Notes: generated from the sequence alone by a model not told the origin. 64,000 nucleotides of DNA from Bactericera cockerelli (GCA_024516035.1 CM044966.1:23185983-23249982); one strand, 5' to 3'. Counted from the stretch's first letter, positions 37,301 through 48,746 are shown. Numbers and translations: made by a program.

Positions 37301-40002
37301 TTATTACCTATAATGTATAAGATATTGTTCAAGTACTGTTAATACAAATCCATTTAGACTGTCTTGCTCAAATCTTTGATGTCTATTCTCAGGTGATCCG
37401 TGAACTTGAAATCCAGAAACATCTGAAGCATCCAAACATAATCCAGCTCTACACATACTTCCATGACAAGACCCGAATCTGTCTGATTCTAGAATTTTGT
37501 GCCATTGGAGAAATGTTTTCACATATGAGAAAACAACCAGGCCAAAGGTAACATTGAGTGCTTAATTTCCTAGTAGTCTCTGTAGCCTAATAGTAGTAGA
37601 CACTTATTCATACTGCCCAGTTGGAACTAAACTCTAAATATTGTTAGCCAGGTATCAAAAATAAGTAGGATTTTACTTAGTTAAAAAAGGGAGTTGAGTA
37701 AAAATAAAAATAGAAATCTGATGTTGAAAACATTCCACCATTAGCATGTGAGAAACAAATATTTTTGGGAATATTTGCCAACAGTGGTCCCCCTCCTACC
37801 CATATTTTGTAAATATCACTCCACCTCTGACTTTTTCTTACGGAATATTATGAACATAATATAATTAAAAGTATAATAAACAGAACCCAATCAAGGGTAG
37901 TGATCATGCTTTTGCCATTCTCTTCACCTTCCACACCATCCTTGATTGCGGAAAATAAATAGATTTAAAAAAATACAGCTAAAAATATTTTTTATTCGGT
38001 GCTTCTCTCCGTTTTCAGGTACACAGAAAAGGACGCAGCCAAGTACATCTACCAAGTTTCCGACGCCATCAACTACTGTCATCAGAAGAAAGTAATTCAT
38101 CGGGACATCAAGCCCGAGAACTTGCTGCTCACTATGCACGAAGACGTGAAGATTTCAGACTTTGGATGGTCTGTTCATGCCCCCTCCCTCTACCGCAAGA
38201 CAATGTGTGGTAAGTATTGATGCTTTCTTGGATTCTGGTATTGAACTTTCATATAAAAAAAGCTTTAGTGGAACATTAAATTGATTTAATTAAATTTCCT
38301 CTCTTTTAATTTAAATTAAACTAAAAGCAAGTTTGGTGACAATTGAGCACTACGACAAGGAAGTTGACAACTGATGCATCAGCATTCTCTGCTACTGTTT
38401 TTTATTCTATTCTACTCTACTCTATTATATTGTATTATACCCTACTCTATTGTATTCTATTCTATTTCAGGAACCCTGGACTATCTGCCCCCGGAGATGG
38501 TGACGAGCGAGCACTACGGCAAGGAGGTGGACAACTGGTGCATCGGCATTCTCTGCTACTGTATTTTATTCTATTCTACTCTACTCTATTATATTGTATT
38601 ACACCCTACTCTATTGTATTCTATTCTACTCTACCCTACTCTATTGTATTCTATTCTACTCTACCCTACTCTACTCTATTCTATTCTACGCTTCTCTATT
38701 ATATTCTATTCTACTGTACTCTATTTTATTCTATTCTACTCTATTATATTCTATTCTACTCTACTCTATTTTATTCTATTCTACTCTACTCTATTTTATT
38801 CTGTTCTACTCTATTTTATTCTATTCTATTCTACTCTACTCTATTATATTCTATTCTACTCTACTCTATTTTATTCTATTCTACTCTACTCTATTTTATT
38901 CTATTCTACTCTATTATATTCTATTCTACTCTACTCTATTTTATTCTATTCTACTCTACTCTATTTTATTCTATTCTACTCTATTATATTCTATTCTACT
39001 CTACTCTATTATATTCTATTCTACTCTACTCTATTTTATTCTATTCTACTCTATTATATTCTATTCTACTCTACTCTATTTTATTCTATTCTACTCTATT
39101 TTATTCTATTCTACTCTACTCTATTTTATTCTATTCTATTCTACTCTATTTTATTCTATTCTACTCTATTATATTCTATTCTACTCTACTCTATTATATT
39201 CTACCCTACCTACTCTATATATTATATTCTACTCTATTATATTCTATTCTACTCTACTCTATTTTATTCTATTCTACTCTATTATATTCTATTCTACTCT
39301 ACTCTATTATATTCTACCCTACTCTATTATATTATATTCTACTCTTTTATATTCTATTCTAATCTATTATATTGTATTATACTCTACTCTATTATATTGT
39401 ATTATACCCTACTCTATTGTATTCTTCTCTACTCTTTTTTATTCTATTCTACTCTACTCTATTATATTCTACTCTAATCTATTATATTGTATTATACTCT
39501 ACTCTATTATATTGTATTATACCCTACTCTATTGTATTCTTCTCTACTCTTTTTTATTCTATTCTACTCTACTCTATTATATTGTATTATACTTATACAC
39601 TACTCTATTGTATTCTACTCTACTCTATTCTATTCTACTTCAGGAACCCTGGACTATCTGCCCCCGGAGATGGTGACGAGCGAGCACTACGGCAAGGAGG
39701 TGGACAACTGGTGCATCGGCATTCTCTGCTACGAGTTCCTGGTGGGCCGCCCGCCCTTCGAGTCTCGCGACCAGGAGACCACCTTCCAGAAGATTCGCGC
39801 CCTCTCCTACAGCTACCCTTCGTGGGTTTCCGACCAAGCTCGGGATCTCGTGTCGTCGCTTCTCGTGACCGATCCGAAGCAGCGAATGTCGTTGACCTCT
39901 GTGCTGCGACACAAGTGGATTCTGTCCAACTTCGGGGCGCATGCGCACGGACTGCGGGAACAGATGAATACGACGGTGACGCTGAGTGGGAAGTCGTTGT
40001 GA
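34387..40002 (+). CDS. aurB: Aurora B-type serine/threonine kinase, 5 exons
   Basis: Exons 34387-34398, 36659-36928, 37393-37547, 38019-38209 and 39644-40002 join in phase to give 328 residues, typical for Aurora B. Motifs: KEN at residues 19-21 (APC/C degron), glycine loop GSGKFG 57-62, VAIK lysine K79, alpha-C glutamate about E100, HRD 173-175, DFG 193-195, activation-loop RKT with T207, then [10 protein letters not shown] and [26 protein letters not shown] and WCIG favour Aurora B over Aurora A (which has WSLG). Known role: chromosomal passenger complex kinase, phosphorylating histone H3 and kinetochore proteins in mitosis. Exon 5 has an upstream truncated duplicate, and the 3' UTR is a minisatellite containing the stop codon region. 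Confidence 0.93.
34465..36212 (-). mobile_element. Pogo-like DNA transposon remnant, 1744 bp, in Aurora B intron 1
   Basis: Inverted ends GGGTCAAGGGGGGTAATTAC... / ...AAATACCCCCCTTGACCC flanked by TA. The minus strand at about 35745-35600 encodes [20 protein letters not shown]...LAVRRATAV, a psq-type helix-turn-helix like that of pogo/Tigger transposases, then a frameshift/stop. A family D SINE is inserted at 34985-35262. No DDE core was recognised. Confidence 0.72.
34985..35262 (-). repeat. tRNA-derived SINE, family D, inside pogo-like element
   Basis: GGCGTAACGGTTGTGACTAC head on the minus strand and GACGGGGGTTTCACCCTCCA body. Confidence 0.75.
36282..36415. mobile_element. MITE family I
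   Basis: Ends AAGGTCAAAATTAATAGACA and GTCTATTAATTCCACCCT; core CCTATCTTACACAGTACGCA. Confidence 0.75.
36659..36928 (+). CDS. aurB: Aurora B exon 2 (KEN box, glycine loop, catalytic Lys)
   Basis: Acceptor TTTGTCCTTCTAG, donor GTAAGT. Encodes residues 5-94 including [28 protein letters not shown] and VALKVLYK. Confidence 0.93.
36950..37160 (-). repeat. SINE family D fragment in Aurora B intron 2
   Basis: 37030-37160 matches TCAACCTCATGGTTGAGGTT and TGCCCTTCCTAA. The rest of the intron is unremarkable. Confidence 0.6.
37393..37547 (+). CDS. aurB: Aurora B exon 3
   Basis: Acceptor TCTATTCTCAG, donor GTAACA. Encodes [20 protein letters not shown] and [16 protein letters not shown] (hinge region). 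Confidence 0.94.
38019..38209 (+). CDS. aurB: Aurora B exon 4 (catalytic and activation loops)
   Basis: Acceptor CTCCGTTTTCAG, donor GTAAGT. Encodes [26 protein letters not shown] and YRKTMC. Confidence 0.95.
38345..38560 (+). repeat. Two truncated copies of Aurora B exon 5
   Basis: 38345-38397 is a decayed fragment (Trp to stop and two missense changes). 38471-38560 copies the first 90 nt of exon 5 exactly, with a CAG acceptor, and breaks after ILCY into the TCTAT-rich repeat. Use of this acceptor would give a kinase truncated in the C-lobe. Confidence 0.88.
38398..39640 (+). repeat. Pentanucleotide-like satellite in the last Aurora B intron
   Basis: More than 1.1 kb of TCTAT/CTACT repeats (TCTATTCTACTCTACTCTAT). 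It gives long stop-free frames in all three phases, which are not genes. Confidence 0.92.
39644..40002 (+). CDS. aurB: Aurora B exon 5 (C-lobe, stop)
   Basis: Acceptor TTCTACTTCAG. Encodes [39 protein letters not shown] and [18 protein letters not shown], ending TVTLSGKSL and TGA at 40000-40002. GC-rich compared with exons 2-4. Confidence 0.94.
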
Positions 40003-41660
40003 GGACACCCTGTATGTAGGGACTGATTGTGAGTGGGAAATAGTTGTAAGGACACCCTGTATGTAGGGACTGATTGTGAGTGGGAAATAGTTGTGAGGAC
40101 ACCCTGTATGTAGGGACTGATTGTGAGTGGGACACCCTGTATGTAGGGACTGATTGTGAGTGGGACACCCTGTATGTAGGGACTGATTGTGAGTGGGAAG
40201 TCGTTGTGAGGACACCCTGTATGTAGGGACTGATTGTGAGTGGGACACCCTGTATGTAGGGACTGATTGTGAGTGGGACACCCTGTATGTAGGGACTGAT
40301 TGTGAGTGGGAAGTCGTTGTGAGGACACCCTGTATGTAGGGACTGATTGTGAGTCGGAAGTCGTTGTGAGACACCCTGTATGTAGGACTGATTGTGAGTG
40401 GGACACCCTGTATGTAGGGCTGATTGTGAGTGGGACACCCTGTATGTAGGAACTGATTGTGAGTGGGACACCCTGTATGTAGGGCTGATTGTGAGTGGGA
40501 CACCCTGTATGTAGGAACTGATTGTGAGTGGGAAATAGTTGTGAGGAAATGAGATTTTGTAAGCCCTATGTAAATCCTATATTATAGGAACGGGGATGTA
40601 TGAGCGGAAGAACACTATATTCATGCTGAGTCGGAAGTCGTTGTGAGACACCCTGTATGTAGGGACTGATTGTGAGTCGGAAGTCGTTGTGAGGACACCC
40701 TGTATGTAGGGACTGATTGTAAGTGGGAAGTCGTTGTGAGACACCCTGTATGTAGGGCTGATTGTGAGTGGGAAGTAGTTGTGAGGACACCCTGTATGTA
40801 GGGACTGATTGTGAGGGAGAAAAAGTTCCAGGACAAAGAAGTGGGAAATGAGATTTTGTATGTCCTGTATTCTATAAGGGCCTTTTTGTGAATGGGAAAT
40901 AGTTGTGCGACACCCTGTATACTAATTTTGAGTGGAAAATAGTTGTGGAACACCCTGTATGTAGGGACTGATTGTGAGTGGGAAGTAGTTGTGGGGCACC
41001 CTGTATGTAGGAAGTGATTGTGAGTCGGAAGTCGTTGTGAGACACCCTGTATGTAGGGAATGATTGTGAGAGGGAAGTCGTTGTGAGACACCCTGTATGT
41101 AGGGAATGATTGTGAGTGGGAAGTAGTTGTGGACACCCTGTATGTAGGGACTGATTGTGAGTCGGAAGTCGTTGTGAGACACCCTGTATGGAGGGAATGA
41201 TTGTGAGTGGGAAGTAGTTGTGGGACACCCTGTATGTAGGGACTGATTGTGAGTGGGAAGTCGTTGTGAGACACCCTCTTTGTAGGGACTGATTGTGAGT
41301 GGGAAGTCGTTGTGAGACACCCTCTTTGTAGGGACTGATTGTGAGTGGGAAGTCGTTGTGAGGACACCCTCTTTGAGGGAGAAAAAGTTCCAGGACAAAT
41401 AAGTGGGAAATGAGATTTTGTATTCTATAAGGGTCTTATTGTGAATGGGACATAGTTGTGCGACACCCTGTATACGAATTTTGAGTGGAAAATAGTTGTG
41501 TAACACCTTGTATTGTGAAAAACGAGATTTTATATGTTCTGTATTTTATATTGACTTATTGTGAGTGGGAAAAAGTTGTGGGCACCCTGTATGGTAGGAA
41601 ATGAGATTTTGTATGCTGTGTATTCTATATGGACTCATTGTGAGTGGGAAATAGTTGTGG
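40003..41660 (+). repeat. Minisatellite array in the Aurora B 3' UTR/downstream
   Basis: About 30 units built on GTGGGAAGTCGTTGTGAGGA and CACCCTGTATGTAGGGACTG. The first unit overlaps the last codons and stop of Aurora B (GAGTGGGAAGTCGTTGTGAGG). CACCCTGTA resembles mariner termini. Units diverge after 40,550, with spacers containing AATGAGATTTTGTA. Antisense open frames here are repeat artefacts. Confidence 0.87.
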
Positions 41661-41679
41661 GACACCCTTTTTATTTATT

Positions 41680-42330
41680 TACACTTAATTTTTTTTACAA
41701 AACAATCATCAAAAAAAAAAAAAAAAAAAAAAAAAAAAACAATAAATTAAAAAAAAAAACTTTAGAAGTATTCAAAGAGAAAGCAAGATCAAAATTAATT
41801 TTTAATTACAATTGTTTTGTAATCCGGGGCGAAGTTAATGCCTTAAGCATTCTCTGCCACTTAACCCCGTATGGTATGGTAGGAAAGGAGATTTTGTAAG
41901 CCCTATGTAAATCCTATATTATAGGAACGGGGATGTAAGAGCGGAAGAACACTATATTGATGCTGAGTGGAAAGTAGTTGTGGGACACCCTGTCTTCCTG
42001 TTTTTGTGTACCCTGTAGTAGGGACTGATTGTGATTGGGAAAAAGTTCTGAAACACCCTGTATGTTGGGAAATAAGATACATGCCGTATGTTATAAACTA
42101 CAAAGGAACTGATTGAGAGAAGAATATTATTCGGAATTGATGTATAGTGAAAGGTTTTTTCCCGCTTCGGTGTCTTGATTATAATATTTATAATAACAAT
42201 AAAAGACACTCATTTATACTGGCCGATGAGAACTAGAGTCCCAAATAATTTTCTAGCTATAATTTTAGTGTCTTAAACTTGAGAGGTCATAGTTCCGTCT
42301 AAGGGCGGAATTAATAGACAAAAATTGTAG
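41680..42330. other. Downstream of Aurora B: poly(A), AT-rich sequence and leftover minisatellite units
   Basis: Poly(A) around 41710-41740, a SINE-like fragment (CGAAGTTAATGCC...CACTTAACCCC) at 41826-41868, then more CACCCTGTA-type units to 42070. Confidence 0.55.
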
Positions 42331-42333
42331 TCA

Positions 42334-42775
42334 CCGTGGCGGAGTGAGTTAGCGCGCTAGGCATTGCACGCATGGTGACCTGGGTTCGATCCCCAGCGGA
42401 GCAGGATTTTTTCTGCTCTGTACTTGGGTGTTCGGGGTCCTCTCATACCTTGTGAGGAAAAATGAGTAGCTGCTTTAATGTTAGCAGCGACCAGTGGCGG
42501 TATTATAGGATTCATGGAACAAATGCCGAGCCCAAGTAGATTTGAGAAAAGGAAAAGTGAAAGAAGACGATCTTGTACCATAATATATTTTGTCTATAAT
42601 TGCGCCCCTGGTCGCTGTTTCACATCAAAGCAGCTACTCATTTTTCCTCACGAGGTATGAGTGAACCCCGAGTATCGGAGTACAGAGCAGAAATATTCCT
42701 GCGCCGCTGGGGATCGAACCCAGGTCACCGTGCGTGCAATGCCTAGCGCGCTAACTCACTCTGCCACTCTTCAAT
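42334..42775. repeat. Inverted pair of family F tRNA-derived SINEs
   Basis: 42334-42500 (+) starts GTGGCGGAGTGAGTTAGCGC with GGGTTCGATCCCCAGCGG; 42590-42775 (-) is the reverse copy. A family I MITE end (TAAGGGCGGAATTAATAGAC) lies just before at 42300. Confidence 0.75.
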
Positions 42776-42777
42776 CA

Positions 42778-42965
42778 AAGGTAACCACCAGGCGAGGTTA
42801 ATGCTCAAAGCATTTTCTACCACCTAACCTTCAGATTCTTATTATTATGTGGTCAATAACTCAAATTAATGAGGAAAAATTCATGCACTGTGTGGGATTC
42901 GAACCACCGGATAGTGTTACGTGGATTACTAGACTGGCGCGTTAACCATTTGACTACCAGTGCAC
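42778..42965 (-). repeat. tRNA-derived SINE, family G
   Basis: GGTAACCACCAGGCGAGGTT and GGGATTCGAACCACCGG. Followed by a LINE-like 3' tail (AATAAAGAATTCC) near 43060. Confidence 0.72.
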
Positions 42966-43235
42966 TTATAATAATTAGGTTTTAGAGTTCTGATATATTT
43001 TTAACTTCTCTTACGATATGCTTAGTTATTTTTATGTATGTATAAACTCTCAATAAAGAATTCCATTTTTTAATGTATTTTTTATATAAAAAAAAAACTA
43101 TTATAGTTTTCTTTTATTTGCACATCTATTTTCCGTTTCTCTCTATTTACTACTTTATGGCTGTATGGAAGGGTCTTGCCAACCAATGCCAAAAAAAAAC
43201 TACTAAAACCAGCTACTCAAATTAACCTCAACAAG

Positions 43236-43375
43236 CCCAGTGTGTTCGTGTTGACCCAGCACCTAAACGGGGAGTAATGTGTCAGATCTCGCCCATCAAA
43301 CGGACGTCATACTACGGTATGGGCAAGCTCCTGTTTCATGGCTACGAAATTTAAAAGGCTGTCATCTTTTAAAAA
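43236..43375 (+). repeat. SINE family A, truncated
   Basis: GTGTTGACCCAGCACCTAAA through CTGTTTCATGGCTACGAAAT. Confidence 0.68.
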
Positions 43376-43400
43376 ATAAATAGGTTTGAACATCACATGA

Positions 43401-43833
43401 CTAAGGGCAAAATAAATCGACAAAATCGTTTATTTAGGGCGGAATTAAGAAACGTTTCGACATTTTCATGTCTTTGCTCTGGCACATAACCAAAATTATG
43501 TAACGAAATTATGTAACGAAATATTAAATTATAAAAAGAGAGAAGAGAAAAAGTATGTGTCATGCGCACAATAACGAAATATTAAATTATAAAAAGAGAG
43601 AAGAGAAAAAGTATGTGTCATGCGCACAATACGAAATTTGGTCAGTTAAGTTTTAGACCTTGAATAGTAAAGATGAAAATGTCCCAATGGTTGCAGACTC
43701 GTATGCAAGCGTTTTTTTTCTTTTTGTAATGCTCTGTGGCGCTAAGTCACGGATTGCGTACTGTGTAAGATCGGGAAAACCGACGCTTAGCAATGACTTG
43801 TGATATAGAATTTGTGCATTAATTTCGCCCTTA
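43401..43833. mobile_element. MITE family I, enlarged copy with internal 59-bp duplication
   Basis: Outer ends TAAGGGCAAAATAAATCGAC and AATTTCGCCCTTA; internal AACGAAATATTAAATTATAA...GTGTCATGCGCACAAT is duplicated in tandem (about 43504-43629). Confidence 0.65.
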
Positions 43834-44114
43834 ATCTTCTTAAGTAGCTGCTGTGTCATAAAAAAAGGCTCTGAAACAAATTTGCGAAAATAAAAATCCC
43901 GAAACGTATTTAAATAAATAGAAAAAAGGTTTTCCTCCGTTTAATAGAAGTTAGAATTGTTTACATAGACACAAAAGAATAATAGACATGTACAATAATA
44001 TAAAGATAATATATAATTTTATAATAACTATTTACATAATTATGCAGTAACAGAGAGAGCAGATAAGAGTTCTGGGCTTATTAGCTTTATTCATGCTTTG
44101 CCCTCATAAAAAAA

Positions 44115-44515
44115 GTTATCATATTTGTGTTAATCACTTTCGTGATATTACAACTACTCAAACTCGCTTTACTAAATCTACGCTGAAACTGAGACTTGAA
44201 CCACCGACCTCTAGGTTACAAGTCCACCGCCCTATCGATCAAGCTACTGAGGTCGGTATCTTTGCCCTCATTAGATGAACTATAGTTGAATTTCAGTATG
44301 TGTACCAACACAAACAGTCGGAATTAAATCATAAAATGACATGTTACATAAATTTTCTATAACCCCCCCCCCCCCCTAAACAGTTCTCCAAGAAACCAGC
44401 ATTGGCGTCGATGGCACGTTGAATACACCAGTTCTCGTTCTGTCACTGAAGATAAGCAACGTCCAGCGGGGTTAGGACATGAATGGACGTTCAAATTCGA
44501 ACCCTCGGCGATTAG
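44115..44515. repeat. SINE family B (-) and family C (+)
   Basis: 44115-44262 minus-strand family B head (CCGACCTCAGTAGCTTGATC); 44396-44515 family C. 44516-44912 holds nothing recognised. Confidence 0.68.
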
Positions 44516-44912
44516 AAGTTTTTCATGTCTTAATTTAACCGTTGAATAAAACAGTGACACTTCATAACACACTTCTTTCCTAGCGATATAAATAAAGTTT
44601 ATTATTATAAATTTGTTGTTTATTTTTAAACTATACCTAGACGTGAGTAGTAAAATTGGTTTTGGTCCATGTTTTGTTTTTTTTCTAACCGCCAGTTGCA
44701 AAGTCTTGTGCTCTAATTTACCATTAAACCTAATCAGGCGCTCGACTAATCAGGATGAGCAACCAGAGAAGAGAGGCAATATAGCTAAACAAAACACAAA
44801 ATAATTTTTTTTAAAAATGTATCAACATGATAAAATTTTGATTGGTCATAAAATTTTGAAACATGGCATTAGCAAGAACTTTGCAACCGACGGTGACTCC
44901 AGTAGAAGGGTC

Positions 44913-45046
44913 TAAGGGCGGAATTAATAGACAACATTCATAACTTAAGTCGTTGGTGAGTGTCGGTTTTGCCTATCTTACACAGTACGCAATCTGTGAC
45001 TTAGCGCCACAGAGGTATTACAAAAACGTCTATTAATTCCGCCCTA
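44913..45046. mobile_element. MITE family I
   Basis: TAAGGGCGGAATTAATAGAC...GTCTATTAATTCCGCCCTA, the best-preserved inverted ends in the window. Confidence 0.82.
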
Positions 45047-45309
45047 AATCTCTAACTGATGGGACTCATGGTTTAAATCTATAATATACAAAAGGTGTTG
45101 CTACCACTGTTTTAAAATACATGAACGTAAATAAATATGAATCAAGTTTAAGGAAACAAACTAAAATCAATAATGTCATGCCGGAATCAAGTCAATTACA
45201 TTTTTAGAATTAAGTTTAAGTTTTTTTTTTTTAACAATGAAGAAACCCTAAAACTTCAATAATGAATAAATTATTTATAACAATGTTGAGACATTGAAAA
45301 AAACCAACG

Positions 45310-45474
45310 CTCCGAATTATGAAACAGGATTAGATTAACTAATACTAAACAATTCCTCATGAGCACTCTCTGGTGGGAATTTCAACCAATTACAGTGCAT
45401 TTATATCAGCTGTTAAGTGATACCATTGGATTAACAAATCCTGGATATTTAATCTTGTTTCTTAATTTGGCCCT
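45310..45474. mobile_element. MITE family J
   Basis: Ends CCGAATTATGAAACAGGATT and TTCTTAATTTGGCCC with internal TCAACCAATTACAGTGCA; related copies at 46105-46265, 47130-47570 (split) and 59288-59462. Confidence 0.62.
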
Positions 45475-45479
45475 TTGAG

Positions 45480-45745
45480 GGTTCTGTTCTGCTTGGAACA
45501 GAACCCTCAAATTGGTTCTTCACATTAAACAAAACCCTAAAATCAGAATCAGTCCCTCACATTAAACAAAACCCTAAAATCAGAATCAGTCCCTCTCACA
45601 TTAAACAAAACCCTAAAATCAGTCCCTTTCACAGTAAACAAAACCCTAAAATCAGTCCCTCTCACAGTAAACAAAACCCTAAAATTAGAATCAGTCCCTC
45701 TCACAATAAACAAAACCCTAAAATCAGATTCTGTAGGTACCAACA
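45480..45745. repeat. Tandem array, 30-40 bp units (AAACAAAACCCTAAAATCAG)
   Basis: Seven or so units with TCAGTCCCTCTCACA spacers. 45746-46104 contains nothing recognised. Confidence 0.75.
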
Positions 45746-46104
45746 GAAAATCAGTACCTACTCATGTAAATGTATACGGGGTTCAAACTAAGAGACTCGA
45801 GTGCATTGCATTGAACAAAATCCCAACAGTTCTAAAAATTCTATAAAAACCTAACAGTATCAGTTCTTCACATAGAACAAAACATTCCACTGTACATATT
45901 AGAAGGGGACTGCGGATAGATTTAAAAACATGTGCTGCACCCCAAAATCATGCTCAAATCAGTCCGTTCAAGAGTTATGACTTGTGGCAGACAGCATACA
46001 GAAAAGGGCTCTTTAATAGGTTTTGTTTGTTTTTTTTTTTCATACAAACAAACCCCTAAAAATCTGAGTTTTGCAATGGGGAACGATCAATGACAAATAT
46101 TCCT

Positions 46105-46265
46105 ATTTACAGGCCAGATTATAAAATTTAACCAAAGATAAGCCAGGCCAACTTGGCTCAAGTTGGAGTTTCAACCAATCACAGTGCACCATTGCCCAAC
46201 CTTGAGGAACTGTCTTGCATGGCTGATCTTTGTTAACATCCCAATTTATAATTCCAGTCCTAACA
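46105..46265. mobile_element. MITE family J
   Basis: Contains TCAACCAATCACAGTGCACC and AATTTATAATTCCAG near the ends. 46266-46630 is unidentified. Confidence 0.58.
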
Positions 46266-46633
46266 CAGTTAAATTATTCCTTTCTTAATCAAATGAAAGC
46301 TATTGAAACAAAATTATCCGTAAAAAAATTATGAATTGAATCTAAATAAAGTTACAATAAAATTTGATTATACCTATGTTTTATTAACCCTATATGAGCT
46401 AGATATTGGAAAAAAAAGCCAGTACAAATGCAAAGCAAGTGGTAATGTCATCAAGAGGCAGCTAAAAGGTTAAGAAGGAACAATAATGAGGAGGAATGTG
46501 GTTAAGAGGGCTTAGAAAGTCAAACCTGGATAGAAGAAGATCAGTATAAGAATACCTGATAAGAGACAAAAAAAAACAGGTTAGATTTACCTTTCTATGA
46601 TGGAAAATAAAAAAGATTAAGTTAAAAGTTAAG

Positions 46634-46955
46634 TTATCATATTTGTGTTACTCATTTTCGTGATATAACAAATACTTCAACTCGCTTTACTAAATCTACG
46701 CTGAAACGGGGACTTGAACCACCGACCTCCAGGTTGCACGTACACTGTCTTATTGATCAAGCTACTGAGGTCGGTGAATAAGAACAATATAAGAAAAACC
46801 TACTTTGCTGACCCGGAGGTTGAAGGTTCGAATCCCGGCCGGAGCGGAAAATTCCAACCGAGTTATTCCGTTTTCGGAATGGCATGGATGTGAGGTGAAA
46901 GTACCCTTAAGTATTGCGTAAGCGGTTTCGGGGCACAACTACCTTTTAAAAACTT
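46634..46955. repeat. SINE family B (-) followed by family H (+)
   Basis: 46634-46778 with CCGACCTCAGTAGCTTGATC on the minus strand; 46795-46955 with GAAGGTTCGAATCCCGGCCG and TTTTCGGAATGGCATGGATG. Confidence 0.7.
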
Positions 46956-47129
46956 TTATTAAAATACAGGTCCACTGTCTCAAGGTTGGTTTCTTGGCTT
47001 AATAGTTTTATTTATAAAGCTTTACTAGATTAACTTTTATTATTTTCTCTTGTACCCAGGCTCGACTGTATTTTATTCAGTAACATGTTTTGGACTATCA
47101 AACTACAGTCAGTCATTTCATAGGACATT

Positions 47130-47570
47130 AAGGTCCAAATTATAAAACAGGATTAAATTCAAGGGAAGCCTGACTCTCCTTCAGGTTGGGCTATAGTGCG
47201 CTGTGATTTTTTTTCATTTTTTAAAGATGAGTGTTTCACAGCCTTTTTTTATTTTCAAGCCATGAAACATGAGCTACTGTAGACGCTTGTGGTGTGTTGC
47301 AGCCTACCCATCCCGTAGTATGCCTCCCCTCTGATGGGCGAGAAGTGACACAATACTTCCCAATTAGGTGCTGGGTCAACACGAGCGCACCGGAAGGTAT
47401 CCCTTACAAAGAAATGTAACCAAATTTTGAATACAAATTTTTGTCGGTGCAGGGGTTCGAACCCGGGACCTTCCGCGTGGCAAGCGAGTGCTTAACCACT
47501 GTGCTATTCGTGATTGGTTGAAACTCTGACTTGAAGGAGGGTCTGGCTTATCGTAAATTTATACGAGTGC
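47130..47570. mobile_element. MITE family J split by a family A SINE
   Basis: Left part 47130-47210 (CCAAATTATAAAACAGGATT ... GTGCGCTGTGATT) and right part 47513-47570 (GATTGGTTGAAACTCTGACT) flank a full family A SINE (47225-47512) with intact minus-strand tRNA-like head. Confidence 0.65.
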
Positions 47571-47587
47571 CACATTTTCTGCCCTTA

Positions 47588-47748
47588 TACATTCCAGAAA
47601 GCTTTCTCACTCTCAAAATCCCCAAATCTACCCTTCTTCAACCATACACGCTATGCTTCAACTGTCCAAGTTCGTTCAATTAACCCACTCAGAGTGCAGT
47701 TGAAAGAGAGATTAGGGGATTATGAGAGAGAGAAAACTTTCTGGAATG
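47588..47748. mobile_element. Short palindromic element (MITE-like)
   Basis: ATTCCAGAAAGCTTTCTCAC ... GAGAGAAAACTTTCTGGAAT inverted ends around 160 bp; internal inverted CAAAATCCCC / GGGGATTATG. Confidence 0.55.
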
Positions 47749-47905
47749 ATGGTGGTGTTGTTGTTTTTTTTTTAATTCTTCTTTTTCTTCTTCAAATTGT
47801 ACAGGTCAATTTGAAAAAGAACTTTGTGAAATAGAACAAAAATTCTCAATTTTGAACAGAGAATTTCTTTTTGAAACGATCTTAGTAAAACTAAAACAAG
47901 GAACA

Positions 47906-48231
47906 TTGAGGGCGAAATTAATAGATAAAATCGAGATCTTAAGTCATGACTTAAGCATTAGAGGCAAAATTAATAGACAAAATCGATAGCTTAAACCACT
48001 TAGGCCATTGCTTAGCATTGGTTTCCCACATTTAAGATAGTATGCAATCTGAGGACCACAGAGGTATGTAGCACAAAAACGTCCATTAATTCCACCCTCA
48101 GGGCGAAATTAATAGACAAATTCTACATCACAAGTCATTGCGAAGTGTCGGTTTTCCCTATCTTACACAGTACGCAACTTGTGACTTAGCGCCACAGAGG
48201 CATTACAAAAATGTCTATTAATTTCGCCCTA
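47906..48231. mobile_element. Two adjacent MITE family I copies
   Basis: A diverged copy (47906-48100) and a better copy (48101-48231) ending GTCTATTAATTTCGCCCTA. Confidence 0.7.
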
Positions 48232-48606
48232 AATGTTAATTTCTTAGAAGCAATCCACATACTTTTCATGGTCTCTCAGAAAAAAGCTAAATGACACCAG
48301 AGTAAATATTTACAAAAATTAAAAAAAAAAAAGATAAATTTAATGAAAATTTCCATAGATAAAAATTACCTAGATTTAAGTTGTTTTAACATTTTGAGTA
48401 CATACAATATTTAGATTAAGTATAATATACAAATTGTATAACAAACAATTAAATAATATTATATTTTTTTTATTATTAATAATGATGCAAAATTTGACGT
48501 GCATGTTTTGACACAAGGTTTCTCTCTGGATTTGATTGGAATTGGGCTGGTTTTGAGCTAGGATTTATATTTAATGCATAGAAACATGAAGTCGAAAGAG
48601 AGTGCA

Positions 48607-48746
48607 ACATTAAGGACAAAATTAACAGACAAAATCGAGAAATTAAGTAATCACTTAGCATTGGTTTTCCCTGTTTAAGACAGTATGCAAATTGAGACTT
48701 AGCTCCACAGAGGTATTACAAAAGTGTCTATTAATTTCGCCTTATA
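48607..48746. mobile_element. MITE family I
   Basis: TAAGGACAAAATTAACAGAC ... GTCTATTAATTTCGCC. Flanks 48232-48606 and 48747-49655 are AT-rich with nothing recognised. Confidence 0.68.

Noticed and set aside
38343..39676. Three long overlapping plus-strand ORFs rich in Phe-Tyr-Ser-Leu
   Set aside because: They translate the TCTAT/CTACT satellite in all three frames; only the embedded exon 5 copies are real coding sequence.
39635..41506. Several minus-strand ORFs with repeated [15 protein letters not shown] peptides
   Set aside because: Antisense of the Aurora B 3' minisatellite and exon 5; no start context or homology.
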